Assembly (NCBI GenBank): GCA_013388525.1
Contig: JACAFA010000237.1
Location: forward strand, 1 to 21,471
From: Ignavibacteriaceae bacterium
Lineage (GTDB): Bacteria > Bacteroidota > Ignavibacteria > Ignavibacteriales > Ignavibacteriaceae
Direction of reading: 5' to 3'
Length of the DNA stretch: 21,471 nt
Numbering within the stretch: the first letter of the stretch is position 1; every line of letters begins with the position of its first letter. This document shows positions 7,121 through 15,984 of the stretch, piece after piece. Made by a program: the position numbers and the translations under genes. The notes beneath the pieces are model-generated. The model did not search any database, was not told the origin of the DNA, and worked only from the letters and a program-made list of their open reading frames with translations.

Positions 7121-9722
7121 CGGATTTTATTTTTGCCACGGCAATTCTTATTTCAGGATATGTAATGTGCGATGGCAGTCTTTCCTTCAAATCTTTCAGA
7201 TTATCAAAACCTTTTTCTGCTTCTTCCTGAATTAATTTCTTTACATCTTTTTTAATAACTGAAGAAATATCTGTATCAGGCTCAAACTCAACTATTGTTT
7301 CGATCTGCATTGAAATAATTGCTTCGGAAAGTTTTCTTGTCTCTGCAATTTCCTTAAGAGTATATTTTTTTTTAAGAAGCTTTTTGGTTTCTACAATATT
7401 AGCCGGAAGTTCCTGTATCTTTTTGTAATCCGGTTTTCGTATTTGCTCCGGTTTATATGAAGAAATTACCTCCAGGAAATCATTTCCAAGTTTGTTAAAC
7501 ATTCTGCTGTTAAATCCATTGATGTTCAACAATTCAAATTTATTTCTAGGTTGAACTCTTGCCACTTCGCGTAAAACATTATCGGGACAAATCAGATAAC
7601 CTGACTGCATAAATCTATCGGCTGCTTTTTTGCGTACCTCACGAAGCTGATTAAAAAGATATAGTTCATCATCATAATTCTTCGGTTCTTTTTCGCTCCT
7701 GATTACATCAGATCCCATATCATCTTTAACTTCTTCAGCTTTGGGCAAACTCAAATAGTTTCGTTTGCCTGCACTTTTCAAAATTTTTCCTTTTGAAATC
7801 TGCAGAGATATTACACCTTTAATTTCTGCTGTTGTATATTTTTTACAAGCACCGAAGTACCTGAACATAACAGCGCTCTCTTTAACTTTTTCACCCCGCA
7901 GCACGTTAACCAAAAAATTTTCCGGGATTTCTTCTTTTGCTTCCATCAGTGTTTCAAGAATCATTTCAGAAAGATATGTTGCTGATGTGTCTTTTAATTT
8001 TCCTGTAGAAGTACAGTTATCACACTTTTGACACTTGTAATCTGTTACGTTTTCACCAAAGTAGTTTAAAATGTTTTTGAAGCGGCATTCATTCGTAAAA
8101 ACAAACTCGAGCATTTTGTCAAGTTTGTGCTGAGAGTTAAGATAGCTTTCGTTTATTAATTTATAATTCAAAATTAATTTCTCGGCTTCAACTCTTTGAG
8201 TTGTCAGAATAATAGTTTCTTTTGCTATTGCCTGATTAAAAGAAATAATTCCAATGTTATCAAGAACATTCATTGAGTCAAGAAAAGTTTGTTCGGGAAT
8301 TAATAATTTATTGGCGAGTTGAACAGTTGAAATCTTTACGTTAGAAGTGAATAGTGAACTTCCAAATTCACGAAGCAATGAAATTATGATATTTGCCAGT
8401 TCATGGTAACTGGAATCCCGGATAAATCGTTTCAGTTTATCTTTATCATATAAAATTTGTACTGTATCCTTTTTATCATATTCAGATACACGGCGAATGT
8501 ATCCTGAATTTTCCAGATGTTTGAGAGTTGAGTGAAGAAGTCCTGACGAAACCTCGACTCCGGTATATTTCGAAATATAATCTCTGTCAACAATTAATTC
8601 TTTATCAGTTATACTGCCAACAGCAATTCGGCTGTAATCACAAATCGCTTTATAAACTTTTTGAATCAAATCTTTGTTAGGATGAGAGTTCGAAATAAAA
8701 AAGTTTTGAATTGCAAGATCAGCTTCATCGTGCAGCAGAAAACAAAAAGATTCTTTACCATCACGTCCGGCTCTTCCAATTTCCTGGTAATAACTTTCAA
8801 TCGAACCCGGCGTATTGTAGTGAATGATTAGCCTGATATCAGGTTTATCAATTCCCATCCCGAATGCATTAGTGGCTGCAATTATTTCAGTGTTACCTTG
8901 AATAAATTCTTCCTGAACTCTCCTTCTTTCAGGTGCAGTTAATCCTGCATGGTAATAATTGCAATGAATTCCTTTCAGATTCAGAAATTCTGCAACCTCT
9001 TCAGCTTTTTTTCGTGAAGTCGTATAAATGATTGCAGGACCGCTTATTTCTTTTAGCAATTCATAGCTTTTTTCTTTTTTCTTTTTTGTGTGAATTATAC
9101 GAAGATGAAGATTTTCCCTTTCAAAACCGCGAACGAAGATTTTAGGTTCCTTAAATCCAAGTTGCGTAACAACATCTTCTCTCACTTCGGGAGTAGCTGT
9201 AGCAGTGAACGCAGAAACTTTCTTTACTCCTATATGGTCTATAAATTCCTTTATCTTCAAATAGCTTGGTCTGAAGTTGTGTCCCCATTCACTTATGCAA
9301 TGAGCTTCATCAACAAAAAGGTTTTTGGGTTTTAAATCCTTTATTCTCTCGGCGAACTTTAAGCTCTCTGTTTTTTCAGGGGCAAGATAAAGTAATTTTA
9401 TACTGCCCAAAGAAATTTTATTCAGCACTTGTTCCGTTTCGGAGAAACTCATAGTGCTGTTTATGAAAGCAGCAACTTCTTTTTTCCTGTTTAGGTTGTC
9501 AACCTGATCTTTCATTAAAGCTATAAGTGGAGAGATTACAATGGAAAAATTTTCCGATAAAAGTGCAGGTATCTGGTAACATATTGACTTACCGGCTCCT
9601 GTTGGAAGTACAACAAGCACATTGTCGTAGTTGATAACAGCTTCGATTATTTCAAGCTGTCCGGTTCTGAAATTATCATAACCAAAGAATTCCTGCAATA
9701 TTTTAAGCGGGGTATAGTTCAT
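7080..9722 (-). CDS. recQ: RecQ-family ATP-dependent DNA helicase with HRDC and C-terminal helical domain
   Basis: This 3'-5' superfamily 2 helicase acts in recombination and replication repair. The 880 residues exceed E. coli RecQ (about 610). The order is: motif 0 (FGYDNFRTGQ, 13-22), Walker A LPTGAGKS (39-46), DEAH (138-141), motif III TATATPEV, YHAGL, motif VI QEIGRAGRDG (313-322). A winged-helix-like region (DYISKYTGVEVSSGLL, about 381-410) and a further 130 residues come next, then zinc cysteines C546, C564, C567, C570, then an HRDC-like domain (about 690-760), then a tail like HTH_40 (KKYTLKEIAETRKLS, about 785 onward). In E. coli the zinc site directly follows the helicase core, so about 170 residues lie out of the usual order here. 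The stop codon is inside the converging lipoprotein gene. Confidence 0.93.
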   Translation of the reverse strand: MNYTPLKILQEFFGYDNFRTGQLEIIEAVINYDNVLVVLPTGAGKSICYQIPALLSENFSIVISPLIALMKDQVDNLNRKKEVAAFINSTMSFSETEQVLNKISLGSIKLLYLAPEKTESLKFAERIKDLKPKNLFVDEAHCISEWGHNFRPSYLKIKEFIDHIGVKKVSAFTATATPEVREDVVTQLGFKEPKIFVRGFERENLHLRIIHTKKKKEKSYELLKEISGPAIIYTTSRKKAEEVAEFLNLKGIHCNYYHAGLTAPERRRVQEEFIQGNTEIIAATNAFGMGIDKPDIRLIIHYNTPGSIESYYQEIGRAGRDGKESFCFLLHDEADLAIQNFFISNSHPNKDLIQKVYKAICDYSRIAVGSITDKELIVDRDYISKYTGVEVSSGLLHSTLKHLENSGYIRRVSEYDKKDTVQILYDKDKLKRFIRDSSYHELANIIISLLREFGSSLFTSNVKISTVQLANKLLIPEQTFLDSMNVLDNIGIISFNQAIAKETIILTTQRVEAEKLILNYKLINESYLNSQHKLDKMLEFVFTNECRFKNILNYFGENVTDYKCQKCDNCTSTGKLKDTSATYLSEMILETLMEAKEEIPENFLVNVLRGEKVKESAVMFRYFGACKKYTTAEIKGVISLQISKGKILKSAGKRNYLSLPKAEEVKDDMGSDVIRSEKEPKNYDDELYLFNQLREVRKKAADRFMQSGYLICPDNVLREVARVQPRNKFELLNINGFNSRMFNKLGNDFLEVISSYKPEQIRKPDYKKIQELPANIVETKKLLKKKYTLKEIAETRKLSEAIISMQIETIVEFEPDTDISSVIKKDVKKLIQEEAEKGFDNLKDLKERLPSHITYPEIRIAVAKIKSATPLSSLKPQHKQ

Positions 9723-9891
9723 CGGTATCTTTTTTGCTTGTTAAATCTTCTTTATAAGATTATCTTTCATTTAAGTTATTATTAAAATAAATTCTAAAAA
9801 TCATTTTACTCAAAATATATTCAAAAAATCAATTCTGAACATAACCTTCAAAATAATTTCACATTAGATTTAAACAATAAGGAGTTTAATA

Positions 9892-12672
9892 ATGAAAGTA
9901 TTTTTTTATTTGATTCTTTTTCTTATAGTAGCTGATAATAGTTTACCGCAGACTACTTATACAGACATCCTAATAGAAAATTCTGTTTACTCTGAAGCTC
10001 CGGCAGAGATACAGCAGACCAAACCATTTATCCGGCAAAGATGGTTTTTTGAACAGCGTGCTTATCCAAATAATTTTATTCCGCAGGATGCGTATGCAAA
10101 TGCAATGATTCAACGTGATGAGCTGCGAATTCAAAATGCTGACAGAATACCTGCTATTAATTGGGTAAGTCTTGGGCCAACACCAGGCTATTATTTTAGT
10201 TATGGTAATATTTCTTCACGGGTTGTAACCGGAGCATATCATCCAACAAATCCCTCCACAATTTATATCGGACCGGCAAACGGTGGTGTTTGGAAATCAA
10301 CAGACAGCGGAGTTAACTGGACTCCTTTAACTGATGATCAGCCTTCGATGTCTATGGGCGCAACTGCAATTGATCCTACTAATCCAAATATTATTTACGC
10401 AGGAACAGGCGAAGCAACTTACAGCGGTGCTTCATATTACGGCAGAGGTTTATTAAAATCTACTGATGCAGGTGCAACCTGGCAGCATATTACAAGCGGA
10501 TTGCCATCATCATCATATTTTTCAAGAATCAAAATTCGTCCGAATCATCCAAATGAAATTTTAGCCGCACTCGGTTCTTCGGGTTTGTACAGAAGTACGA
10601 ATTACGGAGTTAACTGGACTACGTTAGTTGGTGGCAGATGTGATGATGTAGTTTTCACTTTTACCGGTGATACAGCATTTGCGGTTGGTTCCGGAATTGG
10701 TTTCAGAAGGTCAGTGGATGGTGGTCAAACATTTAATGCATTCGGAACCGGTTTGGGCACAGGAACAAGAACTCACTTTGATCTTTGTTTATCACAGCCA
10801 GCTTTTATGTATGCTTCAGTTCACGTTAGTGGAAATGTTAATCTATATAAGTCAACTAATTTCGGTGCTAACTGGGCTCAGCTGACAACTACTACCGCAT
10901 TTCAAAATCAGGGAGGACAGGCCTGGTACGATTTGTATTGCAGAGTTAATCCGGTAAATCCAAATCTGGTTTATGTCGGAACAATTGATATCTGGCGTAC
11001 AACAGATGGAACAACTTTTAATAATATAACAAACGGTTATTCCGGTGGTTATGTTCATGTTGATCAACACTTTCTATTTTTCCATCCAACCGATCCGAAT
11101 ACAATTATGTCCTGTAATGACGGAGGAATCTGGTTATCCACAAACAGTGGAACCACTTTTACGAATCTGAATCAGAATCTTACTTTAACACAATTTTACC
11201 GTATTGCTGCGAGTCCTTTTACTCCAAGCCGTATTTTAGGTGGAACACAGGATAATGGAACCCAACAAACGTATTCAGCTTTAAACTGGGCTGCAGCTTA
11301 TGGTGGTGATGGAGGTGAGGTTTGTTTCAATCCTTTCAATTCAAACTTTATTCTTGGCGAAACTCAGAACGGCGGAATATTCAGAACAACTAATGGCGGT
11401 ACAACATGGAATAGCGCGACGAGTGGAATAACTACAAGTGAAAATGTTGCCTGGGTTGCACCTATAATTGCACATCCAACTGTTGATGGTACATTTTATA
11501 CAGCAAGACAAAGAGTATATCGATCAACAAATAACGGTGGAGCGTGGACTGCAGTTTCACCTAATGTAAATGGCTCGAGCGCTGTTAGAGAGATGGCAAT
11601 AAGTAAATCCAATCCTTCTGTTTTATATGCAACCACAGGTTCCAATATCTTTCTATCAACTGACGGCGGCGCTAATTTTACTAATAAAACAAGCGGGCTG
11701 CCCGGCAGAACAATCACATCTGTAAATATTCATCCGGCTGATGAGAATATTGCACTATTAACTTTTTCAGGGTTTGGAACTAATAAAGTTTACAAAACAA
11801 CAAATATGGGAACAACGTGGTTCAGCATAAATGGAAATTTACCCGATTCACCGGTCAATGATGGATTTATTTATACCTACGATGCACTAAATCCTAACAC
11901 TTATTTTGTTGCTACAGATATTGGTGTATTCTTAACTCAGGATAACGGAACAAGTTGGGTTGAGCTTCCGAATAATCTGCCAAACACAGTTATTATGCAT
12001 CTGGATTATTCACCTTCAAATCAAATGATGAGAGCCGGAACTCACGGAAGAGGTGTTTATGAAGCTTTCATAGATTTAAACGTACCTGTTGAACTTTTAT
12101 CATTTACAGCAGAAACAGGAGTAAATACAATTACTCTAAACTGGACTACAGCAACGGAAACAAATAACCTCGGTTTTGAAATTGAAAGAAAACTGAAAAA
12201 TCAGGAGTGGCTAACTGTTGCATTTGTAGAAGGTAAAGGAACAACAACGGAAATCCAGAATTACAGCTATATTGATGATTATTCTTCATTACCATACGAA
12301 GGAACTGTATTATACAGATTAAAGCAAATTGATTATAATGGATCATTTGAATATTCGGAACAGGTTGCTGTTAATCTGACATTTATTCCGTCAGATTATT
12401 ATATATCACAGAATTATCCGAATCCATTTAATCCCTCCACGACAATAAAATATTCTTTGCCTGTTGAAAGTCAGGTAAAAATTAATATCTATAATGCACT
12501 TGGTGAAACAATTGAAGAATTAGTTTCTCTGATGCAAAGTCCGGGAAACTATGAAGTAACGTGGAATGCACAAAACTATTCGTCGGGAATTTATTATTAC
12601 TCATTTGAAGTAAACAGTACTGATGGTTCTCAATCCCACCGTGAGATGAAGAAAATTGTCTTCCTCAAGTAA
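9892..12672 (+). CDS. Secreted Asp-box (BNR/sortilin-like) beta-propeller protein with T9SS sorting domain
   Basis: This 926-residue exported protein has an N-terminal signal peptide (hydrophobic core YLILFLIVAD, likely cleavage near residue 20). From about residue 135 to 690 I count about twelve Asp-box-like motifs of the type S-x-D/N-x-G-x-x-W/F (KSTDSGVNW, KSTDAGATW, RSTNYGVNW, RSVDGGQTF, LSTDGGANF and others). They indicate one or two beta-propellers like those of sortilin-type or GH74-like proteins. An immunoglobulin/FN3-like linker (VPVELLSFTAETG, from about 730) precedes the T9SS type A sorting module (QNYPNPFNPST near 839-850, ending MKKIVFLK). It is probably delivered to the cell surface or medium. 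A good AAGGAG precedes the ATG. No catalytic residues identify a substrate, so the enzymatic or adhesive role is open. Confidence 0.88.
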   Translation: MKVFFYLILFLIVADNSLPQTTYTDILIENSVYSEAPAEIQQTKPFIRQRWFFEQRAYPNNFIPQDAYANAMIQRDELRIQNADRIPAINWVSLGPTPGYYFSYGNISSRVVTGAYHPTNPSTIYIGPANGGVWKSTDSGVNWTPLTDDQPSMSMGATAIDPTNPNIIYAGTGEATYSGASYYGRGLLKSTDAGATWQHITSGLPSSSYFSRIKIRPNHPNEILAALGSSGLYRSTNYGVNWTTLVGGRCDDVVFTFTGDTAFAVGSGIGFRRSVDGGQTFNAFGTGLGTGTRTHFDLCLSQPAFMYASVHVSGNVNLYKSTNFGANWAQLTTTTAFQNQGGQAWYDLYCRVNPVNPNLVYVGTIDIWRTTDGTTFNNITNGYSGGYVHVDQHFLFFHPTDPNTIMSCNDGGIWLSTNSGTTFTNLNQNLTLTQFYRIAASPFTPSRILGGTQDNGTQQTYSALNWAAAYGGDGGEVCFNPFNSNFILGETQNGGIFRTTNGGTTWNSATSGITTSENVAWVAPIIAHPTVDGTFYTARQRVYRSTNNGGAWTAVSPNVNGSSAVREMAISKSNPSVLYATTGSNIFLSTDGGANFTNKTSGLPGRTITSVNIHPADENIALLTFSGFGTNKVYKTTNMGTTWFSINGNLPDSPVNDGFIYTYDALNPNTYFVATDIGVFLTQDNGTSWVELPNNLPNTVIMHLDYSPSNQMMRAGTHGRGVYEAFIDLNVPVELLSFTAETGVNTITLNWTTATETNNLGFEIERKLKNQEWLTVAFVEGKGTTTEIQNYSYIDDYSSLPYEGTVLYRLKQIDYNGSFEYSEQVAVNLTFIPSDYYISQNYPNPFNPSTTIKYSLPVESQVKINIYNALGETIEELVSLMQSPGNYEVTWNAQNYSSGIYYYSFEVNSTDGSQSHREMKKIVFLK

Positions 12673-12696
12673 ACAATTGATCTGAGAGTATTCTTT

Positions 12697-12724
12697 TAAG
12701 GGATGTAAGATTTTGCATCCCTTA
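12697..12724 (+). terminator. Rho-independent terminator of the propeller-protein gene
   Basis: A 9-bp stem (TAAGGGATG, 12697-12705, with CATCCCTTA, 12716-12724) and a 10-base loop are followed by a T-rich tract (TTTATTTCTTTTT). It lies 25 bases after the stop codon. Confidence 0.85.
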
Positions 12725-12823
12725 TTTATTTCTTTTTGAATTTCAAATTTTATTTAATAATTATTTAATCCAACTTATCACTTATTACCTGTTTTTCCAC
12801 TGTTAAAACATCAATATTATCCT

Positions 12824-12831
12824 TAATTTTG
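12824..12831 (+). promoter_or_regulatory. Candidate -7 box of the hbd-ackA cluster
   Basis: TAATTTTG matches the TAnnTTTG consensus and would give a leader of about 105 bases before the ATG at 12944. No TTG is present at the right upstream distance, so this is weak. The gap from 12725 to 12943 holds nothing else recognisable. Confidence 0.3.
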
Positions 12832-12943
12832 TAATATCTTTTAGTGTTAAGATTAAATACGATTACTTTAATTACATCAATGACTATCCTCTGAATTAAT
12901 CACACAAAGCTCTCAAAGAATAAAATTATAAAGGTAAACATAA

Positions 12944-13879
12944 ATGTCGGATAAAGAATTAAAACTTGAAGATTTATTAAAATCTTCACCTAAAATGGAT
13001 GATAAGGATGCAGTAAAAGAGATTGCCATTATCGGTGCCGGAGTGATGGGGCGCGGTATTGCACAAACCATTTCATCAGCAGGAATGGATGTTTTATTGA
13101 TAGAAAAAAACGATAAGAAATTAAAAGAAGCAAAGGCGATGCTTTCTGATTTTATTGATCGTGAAATAAAACGCTGGGCTATGACAAAGTCTGAGAAGAA
13201 ATCAATTTTAAGCCGTATTGTTTGGGATACTACGTTTGATAATATTGCCGATCGTGATTTGATTATTGAAGCTGTGGATGAGGATTTTGATCTGAAGGTG
13301 AATATCTTCACACAGCTTGATAAAAAAGCAAAAAAGGATTGCATATTCGTTTCTAATACTTCCACATTAAGTTTAACAAAACTCGCAGAAGCAACCAGCA
13401 GACCGGATAAAATAATCGGGCTTCACTTTTTAAATCCGGTACCTAAAATACCTGTGGTTGAAGTTGTTAAATGCTTGCATACTTCGAATGAAACAATAGC
13501 AAAAGTTAAAACCTTTGTCTCAAATATCGGTAAGACACCCGTTGAAGTTTACGAATATCCTGGTTTTGTTACCACAAGAGCAATCGTTCCTTTATTGAAC
13601 GAAGCTATGCATATCTTAATGGAAGATATCGCAACTGCAAAAGATATTGATACTGCAATGAAGCTCGGGTACAATTTTCAGCAGGGTCCTCTTGAAATGG
13701 CAGATAGTATGGGTTTGGATGAAGTTCTTGCATGGATGGAAACCCTCTGGCAAACACTCGGTGAAGCCAGATATCGTGCCTGCCCTATTTTGCGCAAGCT
13801 TGTTCGTGAAAGAAAATTGGGAAAGAAAACAGGAGAAGGTTTCTATAAATATGATGAAAACGGAAATATCATCGCATAA
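12944..13879 (+). CDS. 3-hydroxyacyl-CoA (3-hydroxybutyryl-CoA) dehydrogenase family protein
   Basis: It is predicted to interconvert 3-hydroxyacyl-CoA and 3-ketoacyl-CoA with NAD(H), in beta-oxidation or butyrate-type metabolism. After a 26-residue charged extension comes the Rossmann motif IIGAGVMGRGIA (29-40) with E54 for the NAD ribose. Then follow SNTSTLS (S140), GLHFLNPVP (catalytic H161), E173 in VVEVVK, and the C-terminal helical domain with GPLEMADSMGLDE and KTGEGFYKY. The active-site Asn of the GFVVNR motif is Thr here (GFVTTR, T211). The 311-residue length is slightly over the short-chain type (about 285). AAAGGT lies about 10 bases before the ATG. Acetate kinase follows 30 bases downstream. 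Confidence 0.88.
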   Translation: MSDKELKLEDLLKSSPKMDDKDAVKEIAIIGAGVMGRGIAQTISSAGMDVLLIEKNDKKLKEAKAMLSDFIDREIKRWAMTKSEKKSILSRIVWDTTFDNIADRDLIIEAVDEDFDLKVNIFTQLDKKAKKDCIFVSNTSTLSLTKLAEATSRPDKIIGLHFLNPVPKIPVVEVVKCLHTSNETIAKVKTFVSNIGKTPVEVYEYPGFVTTRAIVPLLNEAMHILMEDIATAKDIDTAMKLGYNFQQGPLEMADSMGLDEVLAWMETLWQTLGEARYRACPILRKLVRERKLGKKTGEGFYKYDENGNIIA

Positions 13880-13909
13880 TTTTATTAATAATTAGAAAAG
13901 AAAAATAAG

Positions 13910-15106
13910 ATGAAAGTACTTGTATTAAATTGCGGAAGCTCATCAATTAAATATCAACTAATTGAAACTGATACAGAAACTGCTCTGGCAAAAGGCATTG
14001 TTGACCGGATAGGTATGAGCGGTGCTGTTTTATCACACTCAAGACAAGACGGAGATAGTATTAAGATTGCCGGTGAAATACTCGATCATCAGATGGCAAT
14101 TGAATATGTCATTGCAATACTTTTAAGTAAAACACATGGTGTAATCAGGGACATTAAAGAAATTGATGCAGTCGGTCATCGTGTTGTGCACGGAGGTGAA
14201 TCATTTACCGGTTCAGTATTAATTAATAATGAAGTCATTAAAGTTCTTCAGGATAATATTGAACTTGCACCCTTGCATAATCCTCCGAACATAAAAGGTA
14301 TACAGGCGGTTACAAGACTTTTACCTGATACTCCGCAGGTTGGAGTTTTCGATACTGCATTTCATTCAAAAATGCCTCCCCGATCTTATCTGTACGGTAT
14401 TCCTTATGAATTATATAAGAAGCATAAAATAAGAAGATATGGTTTTCATGGAACTTCGCATCTTTATGTTTCGCAGAAAGCTGCTGAAATGATGGGAAAG
14501 GATGTTAGTCAGCTTAAAATTATTACGGCACATCTTGGTAATGGCTGTAGTATGGCTGCAGTTAACAATGGAATTTCAATAGACACAACTATGGGTTTTA
14601 CTCCACTTGAAGGTTTATTAATGGGAACGAGAAGCGGAGATCTTGATCCATCTTTAATTCTGTACATTATGGGGAAAGAAGGTTTATCGCTTAATGAAGC
14701 CGGAACACTATTGAATAAGCATTCCGGTTTGATCGGTATAAGCGGAGAAAGCAGTGATATGAGAGAAATATTAGCATCAGTAAAGGATGAACAGAAGAGA
14801 GCTATTTATGCATTTGAGGTATTCTGCTACAGGATAAAAAAATACATTGGAGCTTACACAGCTGCAATGGATGGTCTTGATGCTTTGGTTTTTACGGGTG
14901 GTATTGGTGAAAATGCAGTTGAGGTTAGAGAAGAAGTTTGTAAAAATATGGAGTACCTTGGCATTAAGCTTGACAGGCTTAAAAATGAGAATCGTGAAGT
15001 GCAAATATCCGATAATTCATCAAAAGTTAAGGTATTTCGTATTCCTACTAATGAAGAGCTGGTGATTGCTCTGGATACTGCAAAAATTGTTAGCAAATCA
15101 GTTTAG
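13910..15106 (+). CDS. ackA: Acetate kinase
   Basis: It interconverts acetyl phosphate plus ADP and acetate plus ATP. The 398-residue sequence lines up almost without shifts with characterised enzymes: N7 in VLNCGSSSIKY, R91 in GHRVVHGGE, D148 in VFDTAFH, H180 in RRYGFHGTSH, R241 in LMGTRSGDLDP, FTGGIGENA (328-336), and the terminal NEE (381-383). A butyrate or propionate kinase reading is less likely given the acetate-kinase signatures. The partner phosphotransacetylase is not in the window. The gene lies 30 bases after the hydroxyacyl-CoA dehydrogenase, so they are probably co-transcribed. AGAAAAG precedes the start as a weak Shine-Dalgarno. Confidence 0.96.
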   Translation: MKVLVLNCGSSSIKYQLIETDTETALAKGIVDRIGMSGAVLSHSRQDGDSIKIAGEILDHQMAIEYVIAILLSKTHGVIRDIKEIDAVGHRVVHGGESFTGSVLINNEVIKVLQDNIELAPLHNPPNIKGIQAVTRLLPDTPQVGVFDTAFHSKMPPRSYLYGIPYELYKKHKIRRYGFHGTSHLYVSQKAAEMMGKDVSQLKIITAHLGNGCSMAAVNNGISIDTTMGFTPLEGLLMGTRSGDLDPSLILYIMGKEGLSLNEAGTLLNKHSGLIGISGESSDMREILASVKDEQKRAIYAFEVFCYRIKKYIGAYTAAMDGLDALVFTGGIGENAVEVREEVCKNMEYLGIKLDRLKNENREVQISDNSSKVKVFRIPTNEELVIALDTAKIVSKSV

Positions 15107-15177
15107 AAATTAGAATAAATACTTTATTTTAATTCCTGCTAATCACATTATCTTTAATTTAACTCATCAGGTATGAG

Positions 15178-15969
15178 ATGGATACCGGTTTAAAGGATAA
15201 AAATGTTCTTATCACAGCTTCAAGTATGGGAATAGGAAAAGCTGTTGCAGAAGTATTTGCTGAAGAAGGTTGCAGAGTTGCTATTTCATCACGATCAAAA
15301 GAAAATCTTTTATCTACTGCTAAGGAGATTAAGGAAAAATATTCTATTGAACCTTTCTGGTCTGTTTGTGATCTGAACAAACAAAAAGACATTGAGAATA
15401 CTTTCACAGCCGTTGTAGAACAATATGGAAGTGTAGATATTTTAGTAAACAACAGTGGCGGACCTGTTCCCGGTCTGTTTCTTGAGCTCGATGAGGAAGA
15501 TTGGAACTTAGCGTACGAACAGGTATTACTTAGCGCTGTCCGTTTTTCAAAACTTGTTCTGCCCGGAATGATGGCAAAAAGTTGGGGACGAATTATTAAT
15601 CTTACTTCAATTTCTGTAAAGCAGCCGGTAGATAATCTGGTTCTGTCTAACTCACTTCGTGCCGGAGTAACAGGATTCACGAAAACTTTGAGCAATGAAG
15701 TTGCCAAGTATAATATCACGGTAAATAATGTTGCACCAGGAATGACTTTAACAAGACGTTTATATGAACTTGCTGTTGTTGAAGCAAAAGAAAAAGGGAA
15801 GTCTCACGAAGAAATTCTTGTTGAAATGTCAAAACGAATACCTATGAACCGGCTTGCAAGACCTGAGGAAATTGCTTCTGTGGTTTTGTTTCTTGCATCA
15901 AGGCAGGCAAGTTATATAACCGGTGTTACAATTAATGTTGATGGCGGTTATGTAAAAAGTTTATATTAA
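15178..15969 (+). CDS. Atypical SDR-family protein lacking the YxxxK catalytic pair
   Basis: This 263-residue protein has the classical SDR fold pattern: cofactor loop TASSMGIG (residues 13-20, in place of TGxxxGIG), NNSGG (91-95, NNAG-like), S144 in NLTSIS, PG near 188, and the C-terminal ITGVTINVDGGY. At the positions of the catalytic Tyr and Lys, 13 and 17 residues after S144, it has S157 and R161 (SNSLR). This resembles the BKR-like SDR subgroup that deviates from both the cofactor motif and the catalytic tetrad, so standard ketoreductase activity cannot be assumed. It is preceded by ackA (71 bases) and followed 15 bases later by the flavoprotein gene. Confidence 0.88.
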   Translation: MDTGLKDKNVLITASSMGIGKAVAEVFAEEGCRVAISSRSKENLLSTAKEIKEKYSIEPFWSVCDLNKQKDIENTFTAVVEQYGSVDILVNNSGGPVPGLFLELDEEDWNLAYEQVLLSAVRFSKLVLPGMMAKSWGRIINLTSISVKQPVDNLVLSNSLRAGVTGFTKTLSNEVAKYNITVNNVAPGMTLTRRLYELAVVEAKEKGKSHEEILVEMSKRIPMNRLARPEEIASVVLFLASRQASYITGVTINVDGGYVKSLY

Positions 15970-15984
15970 TATTTATCAATAAAA

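Noticed and set aside
12913..13365. 150-codon minus-strand ORF
   Set aside because: It is antisense to the hydroxyacyl-CoA dehydrogenase, with Ser/Phe-rich shadow composition.
15159..15719. 186-codon minus-strand ORF
   Set aside because: It is antisense to the SDR gene with no family features.
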